Source: Nonlabens sp. YIK11
GTDB lineage: Bacteria; Bacteroidota; Bacteroidia; Flavobacteriales; Flavobacteriaceae
Assembly: GCF_001413925.1 (NCBI RefSeq)
Contig: NZ_LBMJ01000001.1
Coordinates: 1,900,001-1,964,000, forward strand
Direction: 5' to 3'
Length of the DNA stretch: 64,000 bases
Part shown: positions 35,903 to 44,142 of the stretch, piece by piece
Layout: each line of letters opens with the position of its first letter
Position numbering within the stretch: the first letter of the stretch is position 1
The notes under the pieces: generated by a model
The model's database searches: none
The model's input: the letters and a program-made list of their open reading frames with translations, nothing else
Told to the model about the DNA's origin: nothing
Made by a program: the position numbers and the translations under genes

Positions 35903-37342
35903 ATGACTTCCAGTTTTACCAGTTTAGTTGACGGAACCAGAATTAAGATTGAAGTTGCATTAATTTTGTGTGTTTCTCTTATTGTAATATCTAACGTATC
36001 TACTGCTCAAACAGCTACTGTATGGCTTACTACAGGTGATCAAATCGCCCTATTGCAGGAACAAGAATCGGTATCATTCAAACCTGGAGCAATTACCGGG
36101 CAATATGCCATCAACATAGATGAATCTGAATCAATTCAAACAATTGACGGCTTAGGTTTTGCCTTAACACAAGGCAGCGCTCAAGTTATAAATAGTTTAA
36201 AACCAGCAATCAAGGAAAGTTTGCTCACAGATTTGTTTGATCAGAAGGATGGTAACGCAATTTCCATTTTGAGGATTAGTATTGGTGCTTCAGACTTGAG
36301 CAATTCCGTTTACACCTACAATGAAACCGATGGTGATTTTGATATGAGCGAATTCAGCTTGCAAGGTCCCGATTCTATTCATGTACTTCCATTGCTGAAG
36401 GAAATCCTACAAATCAATCCAGATATCAAAATAATGGCGACACCATGGACAGCACCTACATGGATGAAAAGCAACAACACATGGATAGGAGGTAGTTTGA
36501 AACCTAGCCATTATCAGGCATATGCAGACTATTTTTTAAAGTATCTCCAGGCAATGGACAAAGAAGGTATAAAAATATGGGCCATAACACTTCAAAATGA
36601 ACCAGAACACCCAGGTAATGAACCTAGTATGCTTATGAGCTCTGCAGAGCAAATAAAGTTTATCAACGATCATTTAGGGCCAACTCTAGCCAATTCAGCA
36701 TATTCCCCAAAAATTATAGCCTTTGATCATAATTGTGATAATACAGCATATCCTATTGATGTGTTGAATAATTCACAATATGTGGATGGTGCAGCTTTTC
36801 ATCTCTATGCTGGTGATATTTCAGCAATGGGTACCGTGTATGATCAAACAGGTAAAAATGTATATTTTACAGAACAATACACAAGTTCGAACAGTAATTT
36901 TGATCAAGATTTTGGATGGCATTTGGAAAATGTCGTCGTGGGTTCCCTAAGAAATCATTCTAAGGCTGTAATTGAGTGGAACCTTGCTACAGATGCCACT
37001 TATGGACCACATACAACTGGTGGTTGCGATCAATGTCTAGGAGCCGTAACCATAGAAAATGACGCTAACTTTGCTAAAAATGTATCTTATTACGTCATTA
37101 GTCAGCTTTCTAAATTCGTAAATCCAGGAGCGCATAGAATAGCATCAACTCAAAATGATACCATCGTTAATGTGGCACTCAAAAACCCAGATGGAAAAAT
37201 CATTATTTTGGCCTACAACAAATCAGATACTATGAAACCAATTCATATCAATTGGGAAGGAAAAACGGTCAGTTATGGCTTACCAGGTCGTTCAGCCGTT
37301 ACTTTATTGTGGCATTCAGAAAATACGGTTCGTATTGAGTAA
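35903..37342 (+). CDS. GH30-family glycosidase (second copy)
   Basis: The 479-residue secreted protein has an N-terminal hydrophobic region (about 17-35) and a GH30 barrel with the probable acid/base Glu232-233 in LQNEPE and nucleophile Glu324 in YFTEQY. It is similar to the first GH30 but lacks its lipobox, so it is likely periplasmic or secreted rather than anchored. It is the last gene of the locus and lies 124 nt after the lectin gene, so a separate or weaker transcript is possible. Conserved segments MKSNNTW and WNLATD are shared with the first copy. Confidence 0.85.
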   Translation: MTSSFTSLVDGTRIKIEVALILCVSLIVISNVSTAQTATVWLTTGDQIALLQEQESVSFKPGAITGQYAINIDESESIQTIDGLGFALTQGSAQVINSLKPAIKESLLTDLFDQKDGNAISILRISIGASDLSNSVYTYNETDGDFDMSEFSLQGPDSIHVLPLLKEILQINPDIKIMATPWTAPTWMKSNNTWIGGSLKPSHYQAYADYFLKYLQAMDKEGIKIWAITLQNEPEHPGNEPSMLMSSAEQIKFINDHLGPTLANSAYSPKIIAFDHNCDNTAYPIDVLNNSQYVDGAAFHLYAGDISAMGTVYDQTGKNVYFTEQYTSSNSNFDQDFGWHLENVVVGSLRNHSKAVIEWNLATDATYGPHTTGGCDQCLGAVTIENDANFAKNVSYYVISQLSKFVNPGAHRIASTQNDTIVNVALKNPDGKIIILAYNKSDTMKPIHINWEGKTVSYGLPGRSAVTLLWHSENTVRIE

Positions 37343-37377
37343 AGTTTTTTCTCATAAAAAACTGTGATAATAGAATT

Positions 37378-37393
37378 CGCTTTCGCGAAAGCG
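37378..37393. repeat. 16-bp palindrome, intergenic, after the second GH30 gene
   Basis: Perfect copy 35 nt after the stop codon. It is the last copy before the palindrome-free island. Confidence 0.95.
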
Positions 37394-37499
37394 AAACTTG
37401 CAAAAGTAAAATGAATTAGTATACATCTCCATCAATTTCTAAAATCACCGACATAGACTGGATGATGTCCTGTCTTAGAGAAACTTTGTTCTACAAGTT

Positions 37500-37525
37500 C
37501 CATCTGTTTATTTGCCGATGCAGAA
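37500..37525 (+). repeat. Copy 2 of the 26-bp mnmE-end repeat (left attachment site of the island)
   Basis: Identical to copy 1 at 22391. Same orientation as the mnmE 3' end at 48878-48894, with which it shares 16 of 17 bases. Together these bound the integrase-bearing island. Confidence 0.85.
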
Positions 37526-37563
37526 AATAACTAATGCTGATTTTTAGAGGGTTATATTTAAAA

Positions 37564-37583
37564 GGTACAAATAGGGTACAATT
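37564..37583. repeat. Arm-type direct repeats at the left end of the island
   Basis: GGTACAAAT at 37564 and GGTACAATT at 37575, 11 bp apart. The same pair with the same spacing is at 48725-48744 at the other end. Confidence 0.65.
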
Positions 37584-37920
37584 ATTGCACTTTGAAGAAC
37601 AAATTTTAAAACGAGTTTTAAGATAATTATAGAAAGTTGCTCTTTCACGGTTTATTTTGGAGCTATTGTTTAAAGGAAAGATAGTAATAAAAGTATTTTT
37701 TGGAATATGATTGGCTATCTTCTAATTCTTCAATCTATATATTTTAAAAAAAAGCTATTTTTGTAGAGAGATTGTTGTTATCTTAATGAATTATTTAGTA
37801 CCAATATAATTTGTTTGTTAGTTTTATATTCTATTGTTCTTTATGTTGTTTTTAACTATTGTTGTATAAATATTTAAGTAACATTATAAGTGTTTGTTAG
37901 TCTATATTATAGAAGAATAT

Positions 37921-37928
37921 TAATTTTG
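37921..37928 (+). promoter_or_regulatory. -7 box (TAATTTTG) of the chaperone/toxin-like operon
   Basis: Perfect TAnnTTTG match, 14 nt before the ATG at 37943. Upstream TTTG sequences are not at ideal spacing. Confidence 0.45.
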
Positions 37929-37942
37929 TTTAAAATAAAATA

Positions 37943-38209
37943 ATGGAAACTTTAAGAGAGAGAGCTCAATACCATTTTGACAATCTCGATTTAATTAAAT
38001 TTAAAGAAGATTGGGCTGAAATTATTGCTTCATCCTGTTCAGACGGTTTAAAAATAGATGATTTAATAGAACACCAAAAGAGGTATCTATATTTTTCATT
38101 CGAAAAGCCACCTGAAAAACAATCTTTTAGTTTTAATATTTCACAAGCAAATCCGAGTTTCAGCTCGGATTCTTTATTTTTACAAAATGAACAAAGACGT
38201 AGCATTTAA
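37943..38209 (+). CDS. Small hypothetical protein, possible antitoxin of a chaperone-linked toxin module
   Basis: This 88-residue protein has a helical N-terminal half (METLRERAQYHFDNLDLIKFKEDWAE-like) and a flexible C-terminal third rich in Ser, Phe and Gln. I do not recognise its family, and no helix-turn-helix is clear. It overlaps the SecB-like gene by 23 nt and comes first in a three-gene unit. In toxin-antitoxin-chaperone modules the antitoxin has a disordered chaperone-addiction tail bound by the SecB-like protein. The C-terminal region here could be such a tail, but that is inferred from position only. Confidence 0.5.
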   Translation: METLRERAQYHFDNLDLIKFKEDWAEIIASSCSDGLKIDDLIEHQKRYLYFSFEKPPEKQSFSFNISQANPSFSSDSLFLQNEQRRSI

Positions 38210-38594
38210 ATTTGAATCTTATCAATTTGATAAGGTTAGCATCAATTTTCAAAACTTAAGCTCAGAAAATCTGAACATAAACTTTAAGCCATCAGGTATC
38301 TTTAAAAAAGATGAGTCTGAGTTTGCTTTAAGCATAATTTTTACGGCAGACACCGAGGAAAATGAACAATTCATTGAAGTTCATAGTGTTGCTGTCTTTA
38401 AATTTAAAAATGCAAGTTCACTAGATGACATTCCATCATTTTTCTACAGAAATGCAATCGCAATTTTCTTTCCTTACTTAAGAGCTTTTGTTAGTTTAGT
38501 GTCAAACCAAGCTAATCATCCAGCATTTCTTTTGCCAACTTTAAACCTATCTGATTTGGAAGTTCCTTTAAAGGAAAATACAACAATTGTATAA
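38187..38594 (+). CDS. SecB-like chaperone
   Basis: The 135-residue protein has the order of strands and the C-terminal signature of SecB: a beta-sheet half (FKFESYQFDKVSINF) and the segment AIFFPYLRAFVSLVSNQANHPAFLLPTLNL, which matches the LFPxxRxxISxLxxxxGxPPLxLPPxNF pattern of SecB. Housekeeping SecB is absent from many Bacteroidota, and this gene is on a mobile island between two small genes, as in toxin-antitoxin-chaperone (TAC) systems. The likely role is to stabilise the antitoxin. It starts inside the preceding gene and ends 9 nt before the toxin-like gene. Confidence 0.7.
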   Translation: MNKDVAFKFESYQFDKVSINFQNLSSENLNINFKPSGIFKKDESEFALSIIFTADTEENEQFIEVHSVAVFKFKNASSLDDIPSFFYRNAIAIFFPYLRAFVSLVSNQANHPAFLLPTLNLSDLEVPLKENTTIV

Positions 38595-38603
38595 TTTTTA
38601 AGT

Positions 38604-39173
38604 TTGGAGGAATTAAAGTTATACCACACGGTTGAGGATACGGGAAATCCTGAGGTTATATTAAAAAGTGTTCCTTTTAAAAGCACAGCTGCAGATTGCT
38701 GGGTTGGTGAAGGTTATTATTTTTGGGAAAAATATATCAAACACGCTCACCGTTGGGGTAATATTCGATATGGGCATAAAAAAAAGAAATATGTTATTAC
38801 TTCCACAACATTATATTACTCAATAGTAGATTGTTTCAATTTATTTGACCACGATCATCTTGATTATTTAGCTTATCTGAAAAAATTAATAGAGAATCAA
38901 GAAGATGTAGAAAATGCTACTTTTGAAAATATTGTTAGATATGCAAGAAATAATGATTTATTCCCATTCAAAATTATACGAATGGCTGAGCAAAACAAAA
39001 CAAAACTGGAACCGTCTGATGAGAGTCTGATCGAACTTAGAGATGGTTTATCTGCATCTTTTTTATCATTGACCCCAAGAGTGGTATTATTTGTAAAATC
39101 GCTCACGGACTTGGAATTTGATGATTTTATAATTGAATATCCCGACAATTATATTTCAGGATATGTAGCATGA
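38604..39173 (+). CDS. ADP-ribosyltransferase-like putative toxin
   Basis: The 189-residue protein starts at TTG and contains LYHTVED (His8) and, after a short gap, GEGYYFWEKYIKHAHRWG (Tyr38/Tyr39). These resemble the first His and the G-x-G-Y-Y/F region of ADP-ribosyltransferases of the H-Y-E type, including the DUF3990 group. A third catalytic acidic residue was not identified with certainty. The remaining part is helical with no named domain. Together with the SecB-like chaperone and the small upstream protein this looks like CmdTAC, an anti-phage module whose toxin modifies mRNA. A different toxin fold cannot be excluded. Confidence 0.5.
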   Translation: MEELKLYHTVEDTGNPEVILKSVPFKSTAADCWVGEGYYFWEKYIKHAHRWGNIRYGHKKKKYVITSTTLYYSIVDCFNLFDHDHLDYLAYLKKLIENQEDVENATFENIVRYARNNDLFPFKIIRMAEQNKTKLEPSDESLIELRDGLSASFLSLTPRVVLFVKSLTDLEFDDFIIEYPDNYISGYVA

Positions 39174-39974
39174 CATATTTAATGTATTTATTATTCATTA
39201 AAGAAGTCTAAACCCTTGAATAGTTACTTCACCTTTTTGAAAGTTGGGAAGATATAATATGGAGAATAGGTGTTTAGGAAACTTATTCAATTTAACTTTC
39301 AGGTCAAATTATTATTCTAAACCTTTTCACTAAGGGCTTTAGAAATTGTGTCTGATGCAATTACCAATCGACTCGAGTTTTTTACAAACAAATTTTAGAA
39401 AGTTAAGAGTTATCGTTTATTGTTTTAAATTACGCTCGATGAAATAGCCTCATATCTTAATTTATCGCTATTGCATTAGAATTGTCTAAAAGTGAAATGC
39501 CAAAAATATTCATGAATTTCAATTTGTAAAGTACCCCACCCCTGTTTAAAATGCACTTTTTTTTTTGGGGGGGGTGGTACAGTGAGCTCATTCGTTAGAT
39601 GCGAACCTCTGATCACATCATTTTTTTTTATTTTGGGTAATAACTTTCAAGGCGTAGGGGGGGATTATTAATAATCAAAATTAATATTTTAATGTTATGA
39701 AATTATTTCATGGATATAATCCTTTTTGACATCACTAGAGCCCACCTTAAACCCTCCCTAAAAAACTATTTATAGCCATGAATTTGATGTAAAAGCTTAC
39801 GTTTCTGTTTGTGTGTGAATTAAATTCTTCAATTTTCCTTAACGTATTCTTGTCTTCATAGTAACTTTAAATCGTTCGAATATTTTAATTACGAGTTTAT
39901 TTTACAATGTTGTTTGAGAACGAAATTTCCCCTATAATCATGGCATAAGCTACTCTATCTAACTATGCTAAATT
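39174..39974. other. Unusual non-coding region between convergent operons
   Basis: This 800-bp stretch has no supported gene on either strand. It contains a structured block at 39532-39582: GTACCCCACCCC, about 20 AT-rich bases with a run of ten T, then a run of eight G and TGGTAC, which pair imperfectly. A second run of seven G is at 39656-39662. Such long homopolymers are rare elsewhere in the window. A bidirectional terminator is one explanation. Confidence 0.5.
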
Positions 39975-41678
39975 TTACCCTTTGAGGTTGATATATTTAG
40001 ATAAATAACCTCTCAATTCATCATCGACAACATAGACGTATGTTCCTAAAATACCTCTATACATCATTGTTTTGTATATGTTAATGACATATTCTTTGAG
40101 TTGATTGGGATCATCGATTCCAACAGAGCCTTTAGTGTCGTAATAATTTTCTTTGTCTATATAAATTTCATGATTTACAGCATCATATTTTATTTCGTTC
40201 CCAAATATCACACCAGCGTAGTTTAAATCATAACCTTGAACAGTATGGATGCAACCTATTTCTTTTAAGTCCTTAGTGCTGTTGATCCAATCGTGTGGAA
40301 CTCTATTCCAAGTTAACTCTATACCGTCAATAATTGCATCTGGAACATTTGCATTTTTACTTTTCCATTTCCATCCGTATCCTGCCATCATTCTTGATAA
40401 ACCATATTCACTTTCCTTTAATCTCAAAACATCAACCATCTCTGACATGTTTTTAAAAAGTTTTAAATCATAAGTGGTTGCATTAAACGGTTCGGCAACT
40501 TCAGGTAATTGATGGTTAAGTAGACGGTCTACAAACCGTATGTAGTCAACGCCACCCTTTGCTCTTAGTTGAGAGGTTAATTCTATGACATGAGACCCTG
40601 TATTCACTTTTAACTTGTCAAAAACACTTTGTGGTATATCTGATGGTCTTATGGACTGCGCAGAATCATAAAAAAATAATTGGTGTTTGCTGCATCTCAT
40701 TATCCAGTCCAACTCTGTTCCTTCATTGCCATATCCTAATAATCTATTATTATTATCGTGGCTTCTATAGTTGGTTATACCTTTTCGTCTCTTTAGTCGG
40801 TGAGCTTCGTCAACAATCAATATATCATAATCTTGTTTTGTAACGGCAGAAGGTCCGATCACCATAGACGGTTTTAGTCCCTTTACGTTTCTAAAAACGT
40901 TTTCGAGTGTTTTCCTTAAAGATACCATTGGAACAACTAAAGCGATCTTTAAATCCCTGTTAGACTCCTGAATCTCCTTTACAAATTCAAGTTCTAAGAG
41001 ATTTATACCTTCCGCATCCTCATAATCGTCAATATCTACCTTTGTTAGCAGCATTTTTATCAGATAGACGGCTAATATAGTTTTTCCAGTTCCAGCTGAA
41101 CCTTGTACAAATACTGTACTTTCCGAACGATTAAGAATAAGTTTTAAATACTGATAAATGGCTTTATGTTGGTCTGCAGTAAGTGCTTTATATGGTGAAT
41201 ATTTAAATAAATCCGAGTTGTCTATTTGAAGGATGTCTTTAACCGCCACTTTTTGCAGTTTCAGGTTTTCCCAAATGTTTTTAAAAACTTCGTAGTATGC
41301 TGGCTTTTGATAATAATTATGGTCGACTATACCTGCATTTCCGTTGAGAAGTATAAACTTCTCATCAGCTACCATATATTTAATTAAATATGACTCAATG
41401 TCCAATGTCGCAGACTTATTGAAGTTCGGGCTGCTAATTATGTAGACGTATTTCAGCTTCTTTTTTTCAGGGTGCGATAAATGATTTTGCATCCTTTGTA
41501 ATGCATTAGTGCTTTCACCAACATACGCAGTTGAAGATTCTAAATCATAAATTATATAAACAATAGGGTAATTGTTCAAGGTGTAATTATCCTTGACATT
41601 GTACTCATCGATGCCATGAAAGATATACGAGTTTATTTCAAAATTTGTAGGTAGAAAATCACTCATACTATAATTCAT
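39975..41678 (-). CDS. GIY-YIG nuclease fused to a DUF2075 helicase
   Basis: The 567-residue protein has an N-terminal GIY-YIG nuclease domain (about 35-118; IVYIIYD and YVGES are the two signature strands, Glu95 in TLDIES and NGN at 112-114) and a DUF2075-type P-loop helicase (about 165-567; Walker A GSAGTGKT at 193-200, Walker B VDEAHRL, and the C-terminal HTVQGYDLNYAGVIFG motif). Proteins of this kind occur in mobile elements and defence islands. The predicted action is ATP-driven movement on nucleic acid with cleavage, but the target is unknown. It overlaps the MazG-like gene by 11 nt and is the last gene of the operon. Confidence 0.8.
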   Translation of the reverse strand: MNYSMSDFLPTNFEINSYIFHGIDEYNVKDNYTLNNYPIVYIIYDLESSTAYVGESTNALQRMQNHLSHPEKKKLKYVYIISSPNFNKSATLDIESYLIKYMVADEKFILLNGNAGIVDHNYYQKPAYYEVFKNIWENLKLQKVAVKDILQIDNSDLFKYSPYKALTADQHKAIYQYLKLILNRSESTVFVQGSAGTGKTILAVYLIKMLLTKVDIDDYEDAEGINLLELEFVKEIQESNRDLKIALVVPMVSLRKTLENVFRNVKGLKPSMVIGPSAVTKQDYDILIVDEAHRLKRRKGITNYRSHDNNNRLLGYGNEGTELDWIMRCSKHQLFFYDSAQSIRPSDIPQSVFDKLKVNTGSHVIELTSQLRAKGGVDYIRFVDRLLNHQLPEVAEPFNATTYDLKLFKNMSEMVDVLRLKESEYGLSRMMAGYGWKWKSKNANVPDAIIDGIELTWNRVPHDWINSTKDLKEIGCIHTVQGYDLNYAGVIFGNEIKYDAVNHEIYIDKENYYDTKGSVGIDDPNQLKEYVINIYKTMMYRGILGTYVYVVDDELRGYLSKYINLKG

Positions 41679-41997
41679 TGTATTTTTTGGCAGTTCCCTT
41701 TGCCTTGCTTATAGGGTATTTTAAGCTGTTTTTTTCAATTTTATCGTTTACAATTTCTATGATGTCTAAACCGTTTTTATTAGCGAGTAGAAACGCATAA
41801 CACAGAACGTCTGCCAATTCTTCCTTCATTTTGGATTTGTCAAAATCTTCATTATCCTTCCAGAGAAACAGCTCTAAAAGTTCACTGGCTTCCAGAGAAA
41901 GTGCGATGCTTAGATCTTTGCTATTATGGAATTGTGACCAGTCTCTTTCATCTCTGAATTTAACTAACTTTTGAATTGTCATATCTAGATCGCTCAT
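41668..41997 (-). CDS. MazG-like nucleotide pyrophosphohydrolase
   Basis: The 109-residue protein matches the all-alpha MazG/dCTPase group: WSQFHNSKDLSIALSLEASELLELF has the EExxE-like pattern (LEASELLE) and KMKEELADVLCYAFLL the second (EELAD), which bind the Mg ion and hydrolyse nucleoside triphosphates to monophosphates. In a defence setting such an enzyme could deplete or modify the nucleotide pool or clear a signalling nucleotide. It lies between the TPR-peptidase gene (adjacent within 1 nt) and the nuclease-helicase gene (overlap), so the three are made together. Confidence 0.82.
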   Translation of the reverse strand: MSDLDMTIQKLVKFRDERDWSQFHNSKDLSIALSLEASELLELFLWKDNEDFDKSKMKEELADVLCYAFLLANKNGLDIIEIVNDKIEKNSLKYPISKAKGTAKKYNEL

Positions 41998-41998
41998 A

Positions 41999-43960
41999 TC
42001 ATTTTTTTAGAAATGCGGTTGCCAATTCATACTCCTTATCAAACGGCATTTGTAGTTGTCCTAACATGTCAGGAATACCTTTAGCCCAAGTTACATAGTA
42101 AAACGCTAGTGTTTTGTAACCGCTGAAATTTGAGTTTGGGATAGAAGGAACATGATATCCACCTTTATTTGGGTCAATGCCTTGCATGCCAACTGTAGCA
42201 AATTCAAAGGCTATCTTCTTTATTTTTTCTTGGGACATTTCCTTCAAGTATTCTAACGCAGAAACCATGTACATAACGACAGCCATATTCACGTCCTCCG
42301 AAGTATGTGATTCTACAAATGATCGCATTTTTCGTTCCTGAGAAGGATCGCTTTCGCTTAAGTTGAAGGGATCAGAGTTGACACTTTCAATCACATCGTC
42401 AATCGATTGACTTCTATACTTCGATTCTAAAATCAAATCAAAATACCCATCCATTTTTAAATCCTCAGCCCAATGTTGTATTAGTTCATATTCTTCTCCA
42501 GACTCTCTGTCTTCTCTGTATTCAAGAAATTCATCATAAAGCTTCTTAGCTGTGTCTGACTCTATTTTGTTAGGCTTATGAAGTCCTGTCAAATCAATTC
42601 CAAATAACGTTTTAAAATGCGTTGCATGTATTAGATTGTAAATCTTGCTTACTCTAATTATTTCCTTCGGTGTACGTTCTACTATCTCCTTTTGAGTTAC
42701 TGCCTTGACTCCTTCATTTATTAGAACATATAAGGAATAAAATTGTATCGGGCGCAGTGGTTTAAAACGTTGGAATATAATGTCTTCTATGAATAAGTCT
42801 ATCGGTGTATTGAAGACTTGGCTATTCAATCCGTTGTGAAGTGCCTGAAAATAGTTAGCAACACTATCCTTTGATATGCCATTGTTGTAAAGCTTCGTGG
42901 CTTCTGATTCTAAGTTGTGAAAAAACTTAGATTTATGGGATTGGTTAGAGGTGAACAAATGATTAGTGTCCGCTATCCTTGCATCTTCAGCTAATTCAAG
43001 ATGAATAAGTTCGTGAACGATCAAATGTAGATATGTAGAGTATTTACTTTGATATCTCACCAAATGATAATCCCTATCGTAGTTTTCTTTTAGCTCAAGT
43101 TTGGCGGCTGTAGATATGTTATCATCCTCTTCTATTTTTATTTGAGTATTGTATTTTAACTCTAAATCTTTGACATACCCTCTTACTAGATCTCGTACTG
43201 GTTTCGTTTTAGAAATTGTTTCAGACAATCGCTTTGCAAAAGCAATAGAGTTTTTGAATACCTCATCCTTTGATTCATTATTCTTAATAGACTTTTTAAT
43301 ATAATCGAATGCATCAGCATAATCCTGCTCGGCTTCAGCAATAATAGCTAGACCGTAATAAGTGTTTGGGTAATTGGGGTTAGAAAATATTGCCTTGTGG
43401 AAATACTCTTTAGCCTCCCTAAGTCTACCAAGCTGCAAAAGGTTGGCTCCAATATTATTTAATGCTAAATAATCGTCTGAGTCTAGCTTTAAAACCTCAT
43501 TGTAATAAATCAATGCCGTATCAATGTCCCCCTTATGACGAGCAAATATATTTCCCATCATAATTAAAGCATATTGATTTTTCGGGTTCCACCTCAAGGA
43601 ATCAATTAGCGCATTAATTCCTTCTTCTTGATTTCCTAGTTCTGATTGAATCTGACCAAGTAGTCTGTGATATTCTGAGACCTTTGGATAATCTTTTACC
43701 AATTGCTTTGCAAGGGGTAGGGCTTGGGTTATTTTATCCTGTTCACAGAGCGAAATAATTTCAGCTGAGAGATCAGACTCTCTATGACTAATTTCAATAT
43801 TGATCTTAATAGTAATGAAATCATCAGAAATTTCAACCTCGGGTGACGTAGAACCTATAGAATAAAAATCCTTTAACACATCAATCAAGTTGCTTTGATC
43901 TTGTCTCAAATTCGGAAATAAAATTGAAAGAAACTCTGAGCGAGCAATTACGATAGTCAT
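41999..43960 (-). CDS. TPR protein with a HExxH metallopeptidase-like domain
   Basis: The 653-residue protein has an N-terminal domain of about 60 residues, TPR repeats (about 70-230), a domain with the zinc-binding HELIH motif (His316, Glu317, His320) in LHLIVHELIHLELAEDA, and a long C-terminal helical region of unknown type. A downstream Glu suitable as third ligand is available (LESEA). I do not recognise a named family. TPRs often recognise partner proteins or invader signals, and a linked peptidase activity would be an effector or activation step. It is the first gene of the operon with the MazG-like and GIY-YIG/DUF2075 genes. Confidence 0.65.
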   Translation of the reverse strand: MTIVIARSEFLSILFPNLRQDQSNLIDVLKDFYSIGSTSPEVEISDDFITIKINIEISHRESDLSAEIISLCEQDKITQALPLAKQLVKDYPKVSEYHRLLGQIQSELGNQEEGINALIDSLRWNPKNQYALIMMGNIFARHKGDIDTALIYYNEVLKLDSDDYLALNNIGANLLQLGRLREAKEYFHKAIFSNPNYPNTYYGLAIIAEAEQDYADAFDYIKKSIKNNESKDEVFKNSIAFAKRLSETISKTKPVRDLVRGYVKDLELKYNTQIKIEEDDNISTAAKLELKENYDRDYHLVRYQSKYSTYLHLIVHELIHLELAEDARIADTNHLFTSNQSHKSKFFHNLESEATKLYNNGISKDSVANYFQALHNGLNSQVFNTPIDLFIEDIIFQRFKPLRPIQFYSLYVLINEGVKAVTQKEIVERTPKEIIRVSKIYNLIHATHFKTLFGIDLTGLHKPNKIESDTAKKLYDEFLEYREDRESGEEYELIQHWAEDLKMDGYFDLILESKYRSQSIDDVIESVNSDPFNLSESDPSQERKMRSFVESHTSEDVNMAVVMYMVSALEYLKEMSQEKIKKIAFEFATVGMQGIDPNKGGYHVPSIPNSNFSGYKTLAFYYVTWAKGIPDMLGQLQMPFDKEYELATAFLKK

Positions 43961-44142
43961 TGACTTGTTGTTTAAAGCAAAAATAGGAATAAACAGAATG
44001 TTTCAACCCCTTGTGGTTGCTACTTATCGCCACCTCCAATTGGGAACAACACATAGTACCAAAGACTTTTAAGATATATGACCAATATTCTGATCCAGCG
44101 TGGCCTTTTTTTCTTACCCATACAACCAATCTACATAAAAAT

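Larger units (their letters stand above)
37343..37942. other. Junction region between the glucan locus and the integrative island
   Basis: This 600-bp stretch has no gene. It contains a perfect palindrome (37378), the middle mnmE-end repeat (37500), two arm-type repeats (37564, 37575) and a very AT-rich part that ends in the promoter at 37921. Confidence 0.7.
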
